Made by a program: the position numbers and the translations under genes
In this document: piece after piece, positions 53,855 through 62,822 of the stretch
How the letters are laid out: the number at the start of each line of letters is the position of its first letter
How positions within the stretch are numbered: position 1 is the first letter of the stretch
The notes under the pieces: generated by a model
What the model was told of the DNA's origin: nothing
The model's database searches: none
What the model saw: the letters and a program-made list of their open reading frames with translations, nothing else
Assembly: GCA_030683005.1 (NCBI GenBank)
Contig: JAUXMY010000023.1
Location: 62,001-126,000 of the forward strand
Direction of reading: 5' to 3'
DNA: 64,000 nucleotides
DNA from: Caulobacter sp.
GTDB lineage: Bacteria; Pseudomonadota; Alphaproteobacteria; Caulobacterales; Caulobacteraceae

Positions 53855-54916
53855 CTACCCCTTCGGCGCGGCCGTCGATCCCCGCACGACCAGCGACGGC
53901 ATCCGCCATTCCGGGTCGCGTTTGTCGCCTTCCATGACCCCCAGCAGCCGGTCGGCCGCCAGACGCCCGATCTCGCGCGTCGGCGCGCGGATGGTGGTCA
54001 GCGGCGGCCAGACGCGCGAGGCGATCTGGAAGTCGTCGAAGCCGATGACCGACAGGTCCTCCGGCACCGAAAGTCCGGCCTGCCGCGCCGCGTGCAGGGC
54101 GCCGGCCGCCATCTCGTCGTTGCCGGCGAAGATCGCCGTCGGGCGGTCCTTCAGGGCCAGCAGGCGCGCCGCCGCCTCCATGCCGGACTCGAAGGTGTAG
54201 GCGCCCTCGGCCACGCAGTCGGCGGACAGGGTCGCGCCGTGTTCCTTCAGCCCCTCCTCGAACCCGCCGCGCCGCTCGTGCGAGGAGCGGAAGCGGTCCG
54301 GACCGGAGATGAAGCCCAGGCGCCGGTGGCCAAGCTCGGCCAGGTGCCGGCCGGCCAGCAGCCCGCCGTGTCGGTCCCGGGTGACGATGCTGTGGGCCTC
54401 GGCGTCGACGGCGATGGAGGCCACGCGCACATACTCGCAGCCGATCTCGCGCAGCATTTCGGCCACCGCCTCGTCTTCGGAGACCGAAGGGGTGAGCACC
54501 ACGCCGAACAGCTTCTGCCGCTCGATGAAGGCGCGGATGTCGGGCACCAGGGTCGTGCTGCCCCGGTCGCAGGGGTGGACGACCAGCTCGAAGCCCGAGC
54601 CCTTCATGCCGTCCAGCAGGCCCAGCTGCATGTTCACGACATACTGCGGATTGGGGTTATCGTAGATCAGGCCGATCAGGAACGAGCGGCGGAAGGCCAG
54701 CCCCCGCGCCTGCGGGTCCGGCGCATAGCCGTACCGGGCGATGACCGCCTCGATCTTCTCGCGGGTCTCCGGACGCACCGAGGGCGAGCGGTTGATGACC
54801 CGCGAGACGGTCTTCTTCGACACCCCGGCCAGGCGGGCGACGTCGTTGATGGTGGCGCGACGGCGGCCGCTCTGCAGCGCCTCGTCATCGGATGGCTTCG
54901 GCGTCCTCGAACTCAC
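53855..54916 (-). CDS. LacI-family regulator (probable pectin regulator)
   Basis: A 353-aa repressor. The HTH ATINDVARLAGVSKKTVSRVINRS and hinge ARGLAFRRSFLIGLIY are followed by a periplasmic-binding-like effector domain ending IGRLAADRLLGVMEG. The GTG at 54916 follows GGAGAGGCC; the frame extends much further upstream as a spurious extension. It lies at the edge of the pectin set, has an ACCGGT site upstream, and is the only LacI protein in the window, so it is the best candidate for the operators listed. Confidence 0.88.
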   Translation of the reverse strand: MSSRTPKPSDDEALQSGRRRATINDVARLAGVSKKTVSRVINRSPSVRPETREKIEAVIARYGYAPDPQARGLAFRRSFLIGLIYDNPNPQYVVNMQLGLLDGMKGSGFELVVHPCDRGSTTLVPDIRAFIERQKLFGVVLTPSVSEDEAVAEMLREIGCEYVRVASIAVDAEAHSIVTRDRHGGLLAGRHLAELGHRRLGFISGPDRFRSSHERRGGFEEGLKEHGATLSADCVAEGAYTFESGMEAAARLLALKDRPTAIFAGNDEMAAGALHAARQAGLSVPEDLSVIGFDDFQIASRVWPPLTTIRAPTREIGRLAADRLLGVMEGDKRDPEWRMPSLVVRGSTAAPKG

Positions 54917-54994
54917 GGCCTCTCCGGCGCTCCCTCGTCCATGAGCTTTGATAACCTGCGTCGCGGGGCGGCGCCAGCGCCGGACGAGCGCGGT

Positions 54995-55008
54995 TGATAC
55001 CGGTGTCC
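54995..55008. promoter_or_regulatory. ACCGGT operator, site 5 (LacI gene)
   Basis: TGATACCGGTGTCC lies 78 bases upstream of the LacI start and 64 upstream of ligD. Autoregulation of the LacI gene is the simplest reading. Confidence 0.65.
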
Positions 55009-55072
55009 GCCCTGCTGGCGGAACCCCCTGCGCCTGCGGAGACTTGAACCGGAGAAGATCGGGAGACCCGCC

Positions 55073-57694
55073 GTGGCCGCCGCCGTCAAGCTCGCCAAGT
55101 ACCGCGCCAAGCGCGATTTCACCGTCACCGCCGAACCCTCCGGCGCGGTCGCCGTCGCGGCCTCGGAGAAGCGCCGCTTCGTGATCCAGAAGCACGCGGC
55201 CAGCCGCCTGCACTACGACCTGCGGCTCGAGCATGAGGGCGTCTATCTCTCGTGGGCCGTCACCCGGGGGCCGTCGCGCGATCCGGCCGAGAAGCGGCTG
55301 GCGGTCGAGGTCGAGCCCCATCCGCTCGACTACGGCGACTTCGAGGGCACGATCCCCAAGGGTCAGTACGGCGGCGGCACGGTGATGCTGTGGGATCGCG
55401 GATACTGGGCGCCGGAGCCGGGCTTTGACGTGGCCAGGGGCCTGAAGACGGGCGAGCTGAAGCTGGTCTTCGCCGGGGAGCGAATGAAGGGCGGCTACGT
55501 GCTGGTCAAGATTCGCAACGACCGCACCGGCGGCAAGGCGAGCAACTGGCTGCTGATCAAGCACCGCGACGACTTCGCCGTCGAGGGCGATGGCGAGGCA
55601 TTGCTGGAGGACAACGCCTTCTCCATCGCGTCCGGCCGCACGATGGAGGACATCGCCGCCGGCAAGGGCAAGGCGCCCAGGCCCTTCATCACCCGGGTGA
55701 AGCGTGGCGCGAAGGCTGTATGGTCATCCGCGGGCTCGCCCGAAGCCAGCGCGGAGGAAGCGGCGGTGAAGCACCACTCCCCCAAGCCCCGTCGGAAGCC
55801 GACGCCGAAGGCGGCCGCGATGCCGGCCTTCGTCGAGCCGCAGCTGTGCAAGCTGCTCGACCGTCCGCCGACCGGGGCCGGCTGGGCCCACGAGATCAAG
55901 TTCGACGGCTACCGCATGCAGCTGCGCGTCGAGGGTGGCAAGGCGAGCCTGAAAACCCGCAAGGGCCTGGACTGGACCGACCGCTTTCCGAAGATCGCCG
56001 CCGCCGCGAGCGGCCTGCCCGACTGCCTGATCGATGGCGAGGCCGTGGCCCTGGACGACGACGGCTCGCCCGACTTCGCGGCGCTGCAGGCGGCCCTGTC
56101 GGGCGGTTCGACCGACGAGCTGATCTTCTTCGCCTTCGACCTGCTGTTCGCGGGCGACGAGGACCTGCGGCCCCTGCCCCTCACCGACCGCAAGGCGCGG
56201 CTCCAGGCCCTGCTGGGCAAGCCGGCCGAAACCCGGCTGCGCTACGTCGAGCATTTCGCCACCGGCGGCGACGCGGTGCTCAGCTCGGCCTGCCGGATGT
56301 CGCTGGAGGGGATCGTCTCCAAGAAGTCCGACGCCCCGTATCGCTCAGGGCGCAGCGAGACCTGGACCAAGTCCAAGTGCCGCGCCGGCCATGAGGTGGT
56401 CATCGGCGCCTACACGACCAACGGCGGCGCCTTCCGTTCGCTGGTCGCCGGCGTCATGCGGGACGGCAAGCTGGTCCATGTCGGCCGGATCGGCACCGGG
56501 TTCTCGGCGGCAAAGGTCAAGACGCTGCTGCCCAAGCTCAAGGCGCTGGAGACCGACCGCTCGCCCTTCGAGGCCCGCCTGCCGCGCGGCGCCGGAGAGA
56601 CCCGCTGGGTGAAGCCTCAGTTGGTCGCCGAGATCGAGTACGCCGGCTTCACCGGCGACGGCGCCATCCGCCAGGCCTCGTTCAAGGGCCTGCGCGAGGA
56701 CAAGCCGGCGGCGGAGGTCGAGGCCGAAGCCCCGGCGCCCGCCGCCGACACCGAACTGGCGACGCCCAGGCCCGCGAAGGGCGCGGCCGCGAAGAAGGCC
56801 GGTCCGGCGGTGGTGATGGGCGTGACTTTATCCAGGGCGAACAAGATCTTGTGGCCGGAAGCTGGCGATGATGGCGTGCCGGTCACCAAGCTGGATCTGG
56901 CCCGCTACTACGAGGCGGTTGCCAACTGGATGATGCCGCACATCAGCCATCGCCCCTGCTCGACCATCCGCACGCCGGACGGACTGGCCGGCCAGACCTT
57001 CTTCCAGCGTCATCTCGGCAAGGGGGCCTCGGCCCTGATCAGCGAGGTGGTGCTGGCAGGGGATCACGCACCCTACCTGATGATCGAACGCAAGGAGGCG
57101 CTGGCCGCCCTCGCCCAGACCTCGACCACGGAACTGCATCCCTCGAACTGCCGCCCGGGCGAACCCGAGGTCCCGGGCCGGCTGGTCTTCGACCTCGACC
57201 CGTCGGAGGAACTGGGCTTCGACGCGGTGATCGACGCGGCGCGCGAGGTGCGCGACCGCCTGGACGACCTGGGCCTCGTCGCCTTCTGCAAGACCACGGG
57301 CGGCAAGGGTCTCCATGTGGTCACGCCGCTGGCGAAGGAGAAGATCGACTGGCCGACCGCCAAGGCCTTCGCCCGCGAAGTCTGCGCCCGCATGGCGGCG
57401 GACAGCCCGGGACTCTATGTGATCAACATGTCAAAGAAGCTCCGCAAGGGGCGGATATTCCTGGATTATCTGCGCAATGATCGCCTGAGCACCGCCGTCG
57501 CGCCGCTGTCGCCCCGCGCGCGGCCGGGCGCCACGGTGTCTATGCCGTTGAACTGGACGCAGGTGCGCAAGGGGCTGGACCCGAAGGCGTACACGATCCG
57601 GACGGTCCCGGCCGTGCTGGGCAAGTCCACCGCCTGGACCGACTACGACGACGGCGAGCGCAAGCTGACGGCGGCGATCAAGCGGCTGGGGTAG
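55073..57694 (+). CDS. ligD: DNA ligase D
   Basis: An 873-aa NHEJ enzyme with three domains. The N-terminal phosphoesterase has SRLHYDLRLEHEG and the HPLDYGDFEG metal block. The ATP-dependent ligase has Lys276 in EIKFDGYR. The C-terminal primase/polymerase has RLVFDLDPSEE with the metal Asp pair and HPSNCRPGE. The GTG at 55073 follows GGGAGACC. It works with Ku to join double-strand breaks. Ku lies nearby on the other strand. Confidence 0.96.
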   Translation: MAAAVKLAKYRAKRDFTVTAEPSGAVAVAASEKRRFVIQKHAASRLHYDLRLEHEGVYLSWAVTRGPSRDPAEKRLAVEVEPHPLDYGDFEGTIPKGQYGGGTVMLWDRGYWAPEPGFDVARGLKTGELKLVFAGERMKGGYVLVKIRNDRTGGKASNWLLIKHRDDFAVEGDGEALLEDNAFSIASGRTMEDIAAGKGKAPRPFITRVKRGAKAVWSSAGSPEASAEEAAVKHHSPKPRRKPTPKAAAMPAFVEPQLCKLLDRPPTGAGWAHEIKFDGYRMQLRVEGGKASLKTRKGLDWTDRFPKIAAAASGLPDCLIDGEAVALDDDGSPDFAALQAALSGGSTDELIFFAFDLLFAGDEDLRPLPLTDRKARLQALLGKPAETRLRYVEHFATGGDAVLSSACRMSLEGIVSKKSDAPYRSGRSETWTKSKCRAGHEVVIGAYTTNGGAFRSLVAGVMRDGKLVHVGRIGTGFSAAKVKTLLPKLKALETDRSPFEARLPRGAGETRWVKPQLVAEIEYAGFTGDGAIRQASFKGLREDKPAAEVEAEAPAPAADTELATPRPAKGAAAKKAGPAVVMGVTLSRANKILWPEAGDDGVPVTKLDLARYYEAVANWMMPHISHRPCSTIRTPDGLAGQTFFQRHLGKGASALISEVVLAGDHAPYLMIERKEALAALAQTSTTELHPSNCRPGEPEVPGRLVFDLDPSEELGFDAVIDAAREVRDRLDDLGLVAFCKTTGGKGLHVVTPLAKEKIDWPTAKAFAREVCARMAADSPGLYVINMSKKLRKGRIFLDYLRNDRLSTAVAPLSPRARPGATVSMPLNWTQVRKGLDPKAYTIRTVPAVLGKSTAWTDYDDGERKLTAAIKRLG

Positions 57695-57699
57695 AGCTG

Positions 57700-57825
57700 A
57701 GGGGCTTTGCGTCCTTCGCGACGCGGCTTCGCCGCTCCTCAGGATGACGATGTCTGTGGAACGCTACCCACGTTCGTCATGGTGAGGAGCGAGCCCTCTG
57801 GCGAGCGTCGCGAACCACGCAAAGC
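57700..57825. repeat. GCGTCGCGAA / GAGGAGCGAGC repeat, copy 1
   Basis: The gap between ligD and ku carries TTTGCGTCCTTCGCGACGC and, 70 bases on, GAGGAGCGAGCCCTCT with GCGAGCGTCGCGAA. The outer parts (TTTGCGTCCTTCGCGACGC and GCGTCGCGAACCACGCAAA) are near-complements. A second copy with the order inverted lies at about 60050-60170. Confidence 0.75.
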
Positions 57826-58668
57826 CTAAGCCCGCTTCTTCGCCGCCACCTTCTTCGCGGGCGCGGCCTTCTTCGCCGGAGCCTTCGCCGCCGCCTTGCC
57901 GCCGAGGCTCTTGCGCAGCGCGTCCATCAGATCGACGACGTTGGTGGTCTCCGGCTCGGCCGCCTTGACCTTGTGGCCCTTGCCCTTCTGTTTCTCGGCG
58001 ATCAGGTCGCGCAGCGCGTCCTCGTAGCGGTCGTTGAACTCGCTCGGCTCGAACGGGCCTTCCTGCTGGTCGATGATCTTCTCGGCGATGGCGATCATGG
58101 CCGCGTCCGGCTTCTGGTCGGGGATGTCGCCGAAGATGTCGGCGGCGTCGCGGACCTCGTCATGGCTGCGCAGGCTCCAGGCCATCAGGCCGTTGTCGCG
58201 CGGCTCCAGGGCCAGCAGGCGTTCGCGCTGGTGCATGACGACCCGGCCCAGCGCGATCTTTCCCGTCCGGCTCATGGCCTCGCGGATCACGGTGTAGGCC
58301 TCCAGCGCCAGCTTGCCGTCCGGCGCCAGGAAGTAGGGATTGTCCCAGTAGAGCCGGTCAATGTCGTCGGCGTCGACGAAGCGCTCGATGTCGATGGTCT
58401 TCGTGCTCTCCAGCCGGACCGAGGCGATCTCGTCGGGCGTGACCACGACGTAGGAGTCCTTCTCGTACTCGAACCCCTTCACCAGATCGGCGCGTTCCAC
58501 CGGCCCCAGATCGGGATCGGTCGGCACCATGCGGATGCGGTTGTGGGTGTCCTTGTGCAGCATGTTGAAACGGACATCGCCCGCCGGGCTCGTGGCGGTG
58601 TAGAGAGCGACCGGGCAGGTCACCAGAGACAGTCGAAGGTGTCCCTGCCAGGTCGGACGCGGCGCCAT
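57826..58668 (-). CDS. ku: Ku protein
   Basis: A 280-aa prokaryotic Ku. WQGHLRLSLVTCPVALYTATSP at the start and KGFEYEKDSYVVVTPDEI are hallmark segments. The C-terminal ~25 residues are a Lys/Ala tail (KAAAKAPAKKAAPAKKV) that in homologs binds DNA or LigD. It forms a ring over broken ends and recruits LigD. It is convergent with ligD with a repeat between. Confidence 0.95.
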   Translation of the reverse strand: MAPRPTWQGHLRLSLVTCPVALYTATSPAGDVRFNMLHKDTHNRIRMVPTDPDLGPVERADLVKGFEYEKDSYVVVTPDEIASVRLESTKTIDIERFVDADDIDRLYWDNPYFLAPDGKLALEAYTVIREAMSRTGKIALGRVVMHQRERLLALEPRDNGLMAWSLRSHDEVRDAADIFGDIPDQKPDAAMIAIAEKIIDQQEGPFEPSEFNDRYEDALRDLIAEKQKGKGHKVKAAEPETTNVVDLMDALRKSLGGKAAAKAPAKKAAPAKKVAAKKRA

Positions 58669-58727
58669 GGTGGTCTCCTGATTCGATTTCAGGCCCTGAA
58701 CGCGCTGTGGTCATCGGGAGTTGCCAG

Positions 58728-58955
58728 GTGAGCGAAACGGTCGTTGACGCGCGGGGGCATCACTGCCCGATCCCGACCCTGCGGCTGCGCAAGGCGCTGG
58801 AGGCGGCGGGTCCCGGCGCACGGGTGCGCCTGCTGGCCGATGACCCGATGGCGCGGATCGACGTGCCCCATTTCGTGCAGGAAAGGGGCTACACCCTTCT
58901 GGAGAAGGACGAGGTCAGCGGATGGCTGGTTTTCGTCGTAGCGAGATCGGGATGA
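58728..58955 (+). CDS. tusA: TusA/SirA family sulfur carrier
   Basis: A 75-aa protein with the catalytic CPxP motif (HHCPIPTLRLRKALE). TusA proteins receive sulfur on this Cys, for thiolation of tRNA in E. coli. The GTG at 58728 after GGGAG is the start. Its 3' end overlaps the convergent YihY gene by 41 bases. Confidence 0.88.
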   Translation: MSETVVDARGHHCPIPTLRLRKALEAAGPGARVRLLADDPMARIDVPHFVQERGYTLLEKDEVSGWLVFVVARSG

Positions 58956-59844
58956 TCTTCCGGGTGTGCAGGGCGATCTCCATCTCGGTCGCCAGCGCGC
59001 CCCCGAAGAACAGCGCGTTCACGTTCCAGCTCAGCCAGATCAGGAACACCACCACCGTGGCCACCGAGCCGTAGGTGGCGCCCAGATGGGCGATCTGCTC
59101 GACGTAGAAGGCGCACAGCCAGGAGAAGCACAGGCCCAGCACGGCCGAGGCGACGCCGCCGGCCAGGGACGCGCGCCAGGCCACCGGCTCCCGCGCCATC
59201 GCGAACCGGTAGATCATGGTCATGGCCAGCACCAGGCCGATGCTGGTCCAGGTCCATTCGTTGAACAGCCAGCTGAGGCCCGCCAGCGGCTTGAAATCCA
59301 GCGTCGCGGACATGACCCGGATGCCCAGGAAGCTGAACGAGACAACGCCCATCAGCACCAGGGCGGCGATCAGCACGACCAGGGCCATGACGTTGAAACT
59401 GATGAACCCGCGCTGGTTCTCCTCATCATGGATGAACGACAGGCCGGCGAGCAGGGCCTTGAATCCCCGGTGGGCGGCGTAACCCCCGATGACCAGGGCG
59501 ACAATGCTCTGGGTGCTCAGGGCGCCGGACGGCGCATGGGCCAGCCGCTCGAGTTCGCTGCGGAAGATGCCCCGGGCGTCGGCGGGCAGCATGCCAGCCA
59601 GCACCTCGGCCTGCCGCGCCACCTCGTCGGGCGCCGAGAGCATGCCATACAGGCCGATGGCGATGACCAGCAGCGGAAACACCGCCAGCATGATCCAGAA
59701 GGACACCCCGCCGACGTACAGCATCACGTCGCGGCCCCACAGGCGCTGCAGCGCCTTGCCGAGCACGTCGACCGTCGCCCGCGCCCAGTGGACGGGGTCG
59801 AGATCGATCTGGGGGGAATGACCCGGGGGGTCGGCGTCTGACAT
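58915..59844 (-). CDS. YihY/BrkB family membrane protein
   Basis: A 309-aa protein with about six hydrophobic helices. GGVSFWIMLAVFPLLVIAIGLYGML at the start and a YGSVATVVVFLIWLSWNVNALFFGGALATEME end are typical of YihY proteins. The function is unsettled. The ATG at 59844 begins the conserved N-terminus; upstream extension is not supported. Confidence 0.88.
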   Translation of the reverse strand: MSDADPPGHSPQIDLDPVHWARATVDVLGKALQRLWGRDVMLYVGGVSFWIMLAVFPLLVIAIGLYGMLSAPDEVARQAEVLAGMLPADARGIFRSELERLAHAPSGALSTQSIVALVIGGYAAHRGFKALLAGLSFIHDEENQRGFISFNVMALVVLIAALVLMGVVSFSFLGIRVMSATLDFKPLAGLSWLFNEWTWTSIGLVLAMTMIYRFAMAREPVAWRASLAGGVASAVLGLCFSWLCAFYVEQIAHLGATYGSVATVVVFLIWLSWNVNALFFGGALATEMEIALHTRKIIPISLRRKPAIR

Positions 59845-60172
59845 GGCGCGGAAACTGCCCTCCCCGCCCCCCGGGCGCAACGTCAAAGGCGCGCCCCGCT
59901 TCGCGGGACGCGCCTGACAGGATGACCTTGCCTTCGTCCTGGGTATCCGGCCGCCACAACGAGGGACGGGAGAGCGTGGCGGCCGTCTACGGAGCCACAA
60001 TCGAATCTGCTGCCTGAACGGTGGCTGAACGGAAGTGCGCTCGCAGATCTGCTGTGCGTGGTTCGCGACGCCGGCCCGAGAGCCGGCTCCTCACCATGAC
60101 GAAGGGGGTTTGCGTTCCACTGACTTCGTCATCCTGAGGAGCGAGCCTCAAGCGAGCGTCGCGAAGGACGCA
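59845..60172. other. 328-base gap with a repeat copy
   Basis: The right two thirds (60050-60170) carry a second copy of the GCGTCGCGAA/GAGGAGCGAGC repeat, with GGTTCGCGACGCC near the left and GCGAGCGTCGCGAAGGACGCA at the right and two GAGGAG/CTCCTC inner stems. The left part would hold the YihY promoter; no gene is visible. Confidence 0.6.
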
Positions 60173-61300
60173 TTACAGCGCGCCCTTCTCCTTCAGCGCG
60201 GCGACCTCGGCGGCGGTGAAGCCCCAGTCGGTCAGGGCCTCGTCGTTGTGGGCCCCGATCTTCGGCGGCGGACCCTGGATGGCGCCCGGCGTGGCCGAGA
60301 AGCGCGGGGCCGGGGCCGGCTGGACCACGCCCTCGATGGTCACGAAGGTCTCGCGGGCGACGTTGTGGGCGTGCTTCGGCGCTTCCTCGAGGTCCAGCAC
60401 CGGCGCGAAGCAGATGTCGGTGGCGTCCATGATCGCGCACCACTCCGCCTGGGTCTTGGTCCGCAGCACGTCCTGGAGCTTGGCCTTCAGCGACGGCCAG
60501 GCCGAGCGGTCCATCTGGTTGGCGAACTCCGGATCGGTGATGCCGGTCTTCTCCAGCAGCAGGGCGTAGAACTGCGGCTCAATCGAGCCGATCGAGATCC
60601 ACTTGCCGTCGGCGCACTGGTAGGTGTCGTAGAAGTGGGCCCCGCCGTCGAGCAGGTTGGAACGCCGCTCGTCCTTCCAGATGCCCGCGCCCTTGAAGCC
60701 GTAGAACATGGCCATCAGCGAGGCGGCGCCGTCGCTCATCGCGCAGTCGATGACCTGGCCCTTGCCGGTTTCGCGCGCGCTGATGATGCCGGCCATGAGG
60801 CCGAACGCCAGGTACAGGGCGCCGCCTCCGAAGTCGCCGACCAGGTTGAGCGGCGGCACCGGCTTGTCCTCGGTGCCGATGGCGTGCAGCGCGCCGGTGA
60901 TGGCGATGTAGTTCATGTCATGGCCGGCGGCCTTGGCGTAGGGACCGGTCTGGCCCCAGCCTGTCATGCGGCCGAACACCAGCTTCGGGTTGCGCTTCAG
61001 CACCACGTCCGGGCCCAGGCCCAGGCGTTCCATGACGCCGGGGCGGAAGCCCTCGATCAGGCCGTCGGCGCTTTCCAGCAGCTTGAGCACAGCCTCGATG
61101 GCGTCCGGCGACTTGAGGTCCAGCGCCACCGAGCGGCGGCCGCGGCTGGTGACGTCGGCGGGCGAGGCCCGGCCCGATCCCTTGCGGTCGACCCGCACCA
61201 CATCGGCGCCCAGGTCCGACAGCAGCATGCCGCAGAACGGCCCCGGCCCGATGCCGGCGAATTCGACGATCTTCAGACCCGAAAGCGGTCCACTAGCCAT
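60173..61300 (-). CDS. CaiB/BaiF family CoA transferase or racemase
   Basis: A 375-aa class III CoA-transferase fold protein. [31 protein letters not shown] at the start and [18 protein letters not shown] with the Asp that serves catalysis in alpha-methylacyl-CoA racemases are present. It either epimerises 2-methylacyl-CoAs or moves CoA between acids; the two reactions are not separable here, but the motif order resembles the racemase. Confidence 0.88.
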   Translation of the reverse strand: MASGPLSGLKIVEFAGIGPGPFCGMLLSDLGADVVRVDRKGSGRASPADVTSRGRRSVALDLKSPDAIEAVLKLLESADGLIEGFRPGVMERLGLGPDVVLKRNPKLVFGRMTGWGQTGPYAKAAGHDMNYIAITGALHAIGTEDKPVPPLNLVGDFGGGALYLAFGLMAGIISARETGKGQVIDCAMSDGAASLMAMFYGFKGAGIWKDERRSNLLDGGAHFYDTYQCADGKWISIGSIEPQFYALLLEKTGITDPEFANQMDRSAWPSLKAKLQDVLRTKTQAEWCAIMDATDICFAPVLDLEEAPKHAHNVARETFVTIEGVVQPAPAPRFSATPGAIQGPPPKIGAHNDEALTDWGFTAAEVAALKEKGAL

Positions 61301-61345
61301 GACGTTTCTCCCGTTTGGGCGAGAGTTAGAGGCGCTGACGCATGG

Positions 61346-61630
61346 TCAGGCAAGCGGCCGGTCTTCGAGGCTGTGGAAGATGCGGGCGATAACGACCGTC
61401 TGATCTCTAACGCGGTAGCGGATGATGTAGCCGCCCGCGCCGAACGGGATGATCAGTTCCCGAACATCTCCGCCGACAGGCCGACCACGATGAGGCATTT
61501 CCGAAAGCGACAGGACTGCTTCTTCGAGAACGTCAGCAAAGCGATCGCCCGCGGGGCTGTCGCCCAGAAACGCGGAGAGCCGCGAGAAGTCGTCCTTGAC
61601 CGCGTCGAGGACCTCGATGTGGAAGATCAC
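61346..61630 (-). CDS. RelE/ParE-type toxin
   Basis: A 94-aa protein of the RelE/ParE fold. VLDAVKDDFSRLSAFLGDSPAGDRFADVLEEAV, MPHRGRPVGGDVREL and YIIRYRVRDQTVVIARIFHSLED match. ParE acts on gyrase and RelE cuts mRNA; I favour ParE because of the paired RHH antitoxin. Its ATG overlaps the antitoxin stop, so the antitoxin is made first. Confidence 0.85.
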   Translation of the reverse strand: MIFHIEVLDAVKDDFSRLSAFLGDSPAGDRFADVLEEAVLSLSEMPHRGRPVGGDVRELIIPFGAGGYIIRYRVRDQTVVIARIFHSLEDRPLA

Positions 61631-61881
61631 GCCCGTCGGGCCCGCCGCTCCGCGATCTCTCTACGCAGGTGCGCGAAGGCTTCATCAACGGACACTGACT
61701 CACCTGTGCGGTCGTACTCGGCCAGCCGGCGCAGATCCTCCGCCACGTCCCAGTTGGAAAGCGCATTCGCGAGCACAGCTTCGGCATAGTCATGGGGCGA
61801 CACGCCAAGACCGCGAGCGGCGCCTTCCAGCCGCGCCAGCGTCTCATCATCGAGTTTGAGGGTCACGGATCCGTCGGCCAT
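61627..61881 (-). CDS. Ribbon-helix-helix antitoxin
   Basis: An 84-aa protein. MADGSVTLKLDDETLARLEGAARGLGVSPHDYAEAVL forms the RHH DNA-binding fold, and the acidic C-terminal helix is suited to bind the toxin. The start at 61881 is set by the length and the RHH strand; a longer frame runs through the neighbouring gene. Confidence 0.85.
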   Translation of the reverse strand: MADGSVTLKLDDETLARLEGAARGLGVSPHDYAEAVLANALSNWDVAEDLRRLAEYDRTGESVSVDEAFAHLRREIAERRARRA

Positions 61882-61934
61882 GCCACGACCGTAACGCAAC
61901 AGTCGCGCCCCGAATAGACCCCCTATGGTTGTCC

Positions 61935-62702
61935 TTACAGCGCCTGCCCGTCGTCGATGGTGATCATCGTGCCGGTGATGAAGTGGGCGCGGCGGCCGGC
62001 CAGCATCAGCAGGGCGTCGTCCAGGACGTCCTCGTCCATCAGGCGTCGGCGGGGGAAGCCCTTGATCTGCTTCTGGCCGCCCTCGGTCTGGAACCAGTCG
62101 CTGTTGATCTCGGTCTCGATGTAGCCGGGGCAGATGGCGTTGACGGCGATCCGCGGCCGCGCCCATTCCCGCGCCAGGCCCTTGGTAAGCGAGGCGCAAG
62201 CGGCCTTGGACGCGCAATAGACGGTCAGGCCGGGCAGCTGGTTGAAGGCGGCGATCGAGGCGATGTTGATGATCCGGGCCTCGCCGGCCTCGGCCACGCC
62301 GCTGGCGATCATCCGCTTCGCCGCCTCGACGGCGCCGAAATAGACCGCGCGGACGTTGACGGCCATGGTCTGGTCGAAGGTCTCGACGGTCATGTCCATG
62401 GCCATGCCCTCGCCGCCGACCCCGGCGTTGTTGATCATGATCGAGAGCGGGCCGAGCGCAGCCTCCGCCTGATCCAGCGCCGGACCGATGGCCGGCGTGT
62501 CGGCGACGTCCAGCGCGATGGCCACCGCCTTGCCGCCGGCGGCGTTGATCTCGGCGACCAGCGCCTCGAGCCGGTCCGTCCGCCGGGCCATCACCGCCAC
62601 GCTGGCGCCGGCCTGCGACAGCACTCGCGCGAACCGCGCGCCAAGCCCGCTGGAGGCGCCCGTAACGACGGCCACCCGGCCGGCGAGAGGTTTGTCGTTC
62701 AT
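61935..62702 (-). CDS. SDR family oxidoreductase
   Basis: A 255-aa SDR. GRVAVVTGASSGLGARFA, INNAGVGGEGMAM, YCASKAACASLTKGLA and NAICPGYIETEINSDWF are present. It is 53 bases upstream of the antitoxin start. The substrate is unknown. Confidence 0.9.
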   Translation of the reverse strand: MNDKPLAGRVAVVTGASSGLGARFARVLSQAGASVAVMARRTDRLEALVAEINAAGGKAVAIALDVADTPAIGPALDQAEAALGPLSIMINNAGVGGEGMAMDMTVETFDQTMAVNVRAVYFGAVEAAKRMIASGVAEAGEARIINIASIAAFNQLPGLTVYCASKAACASLTKGLAREWARPRIAVNAICPGYIETEINSDWFQTEGGQKQIKGFPRRRLMDEDVLDDALLMLAGRRAHFITGTMITIDDGQAL

Positions 62703-62822
62703 CGTCCTGATCCCGTTCGATATCCGCGTCTTTGTCGCGCTATCCCCGGCGGCGGCCTCTGCTATGTTGCGCCTGACGAATCCTGACGCGGCATCCAGCA
62801 GCCGACGGGGGCCGGCGGCGTC

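Noticed and set aside
54917..55564. N-terminal extension of the LacI gene in the same frame
   Set aside because: The HTH starts where LacI proteins normally do after the GTG at 54916, and the extension overlaps the ligD start in the antisense direction.
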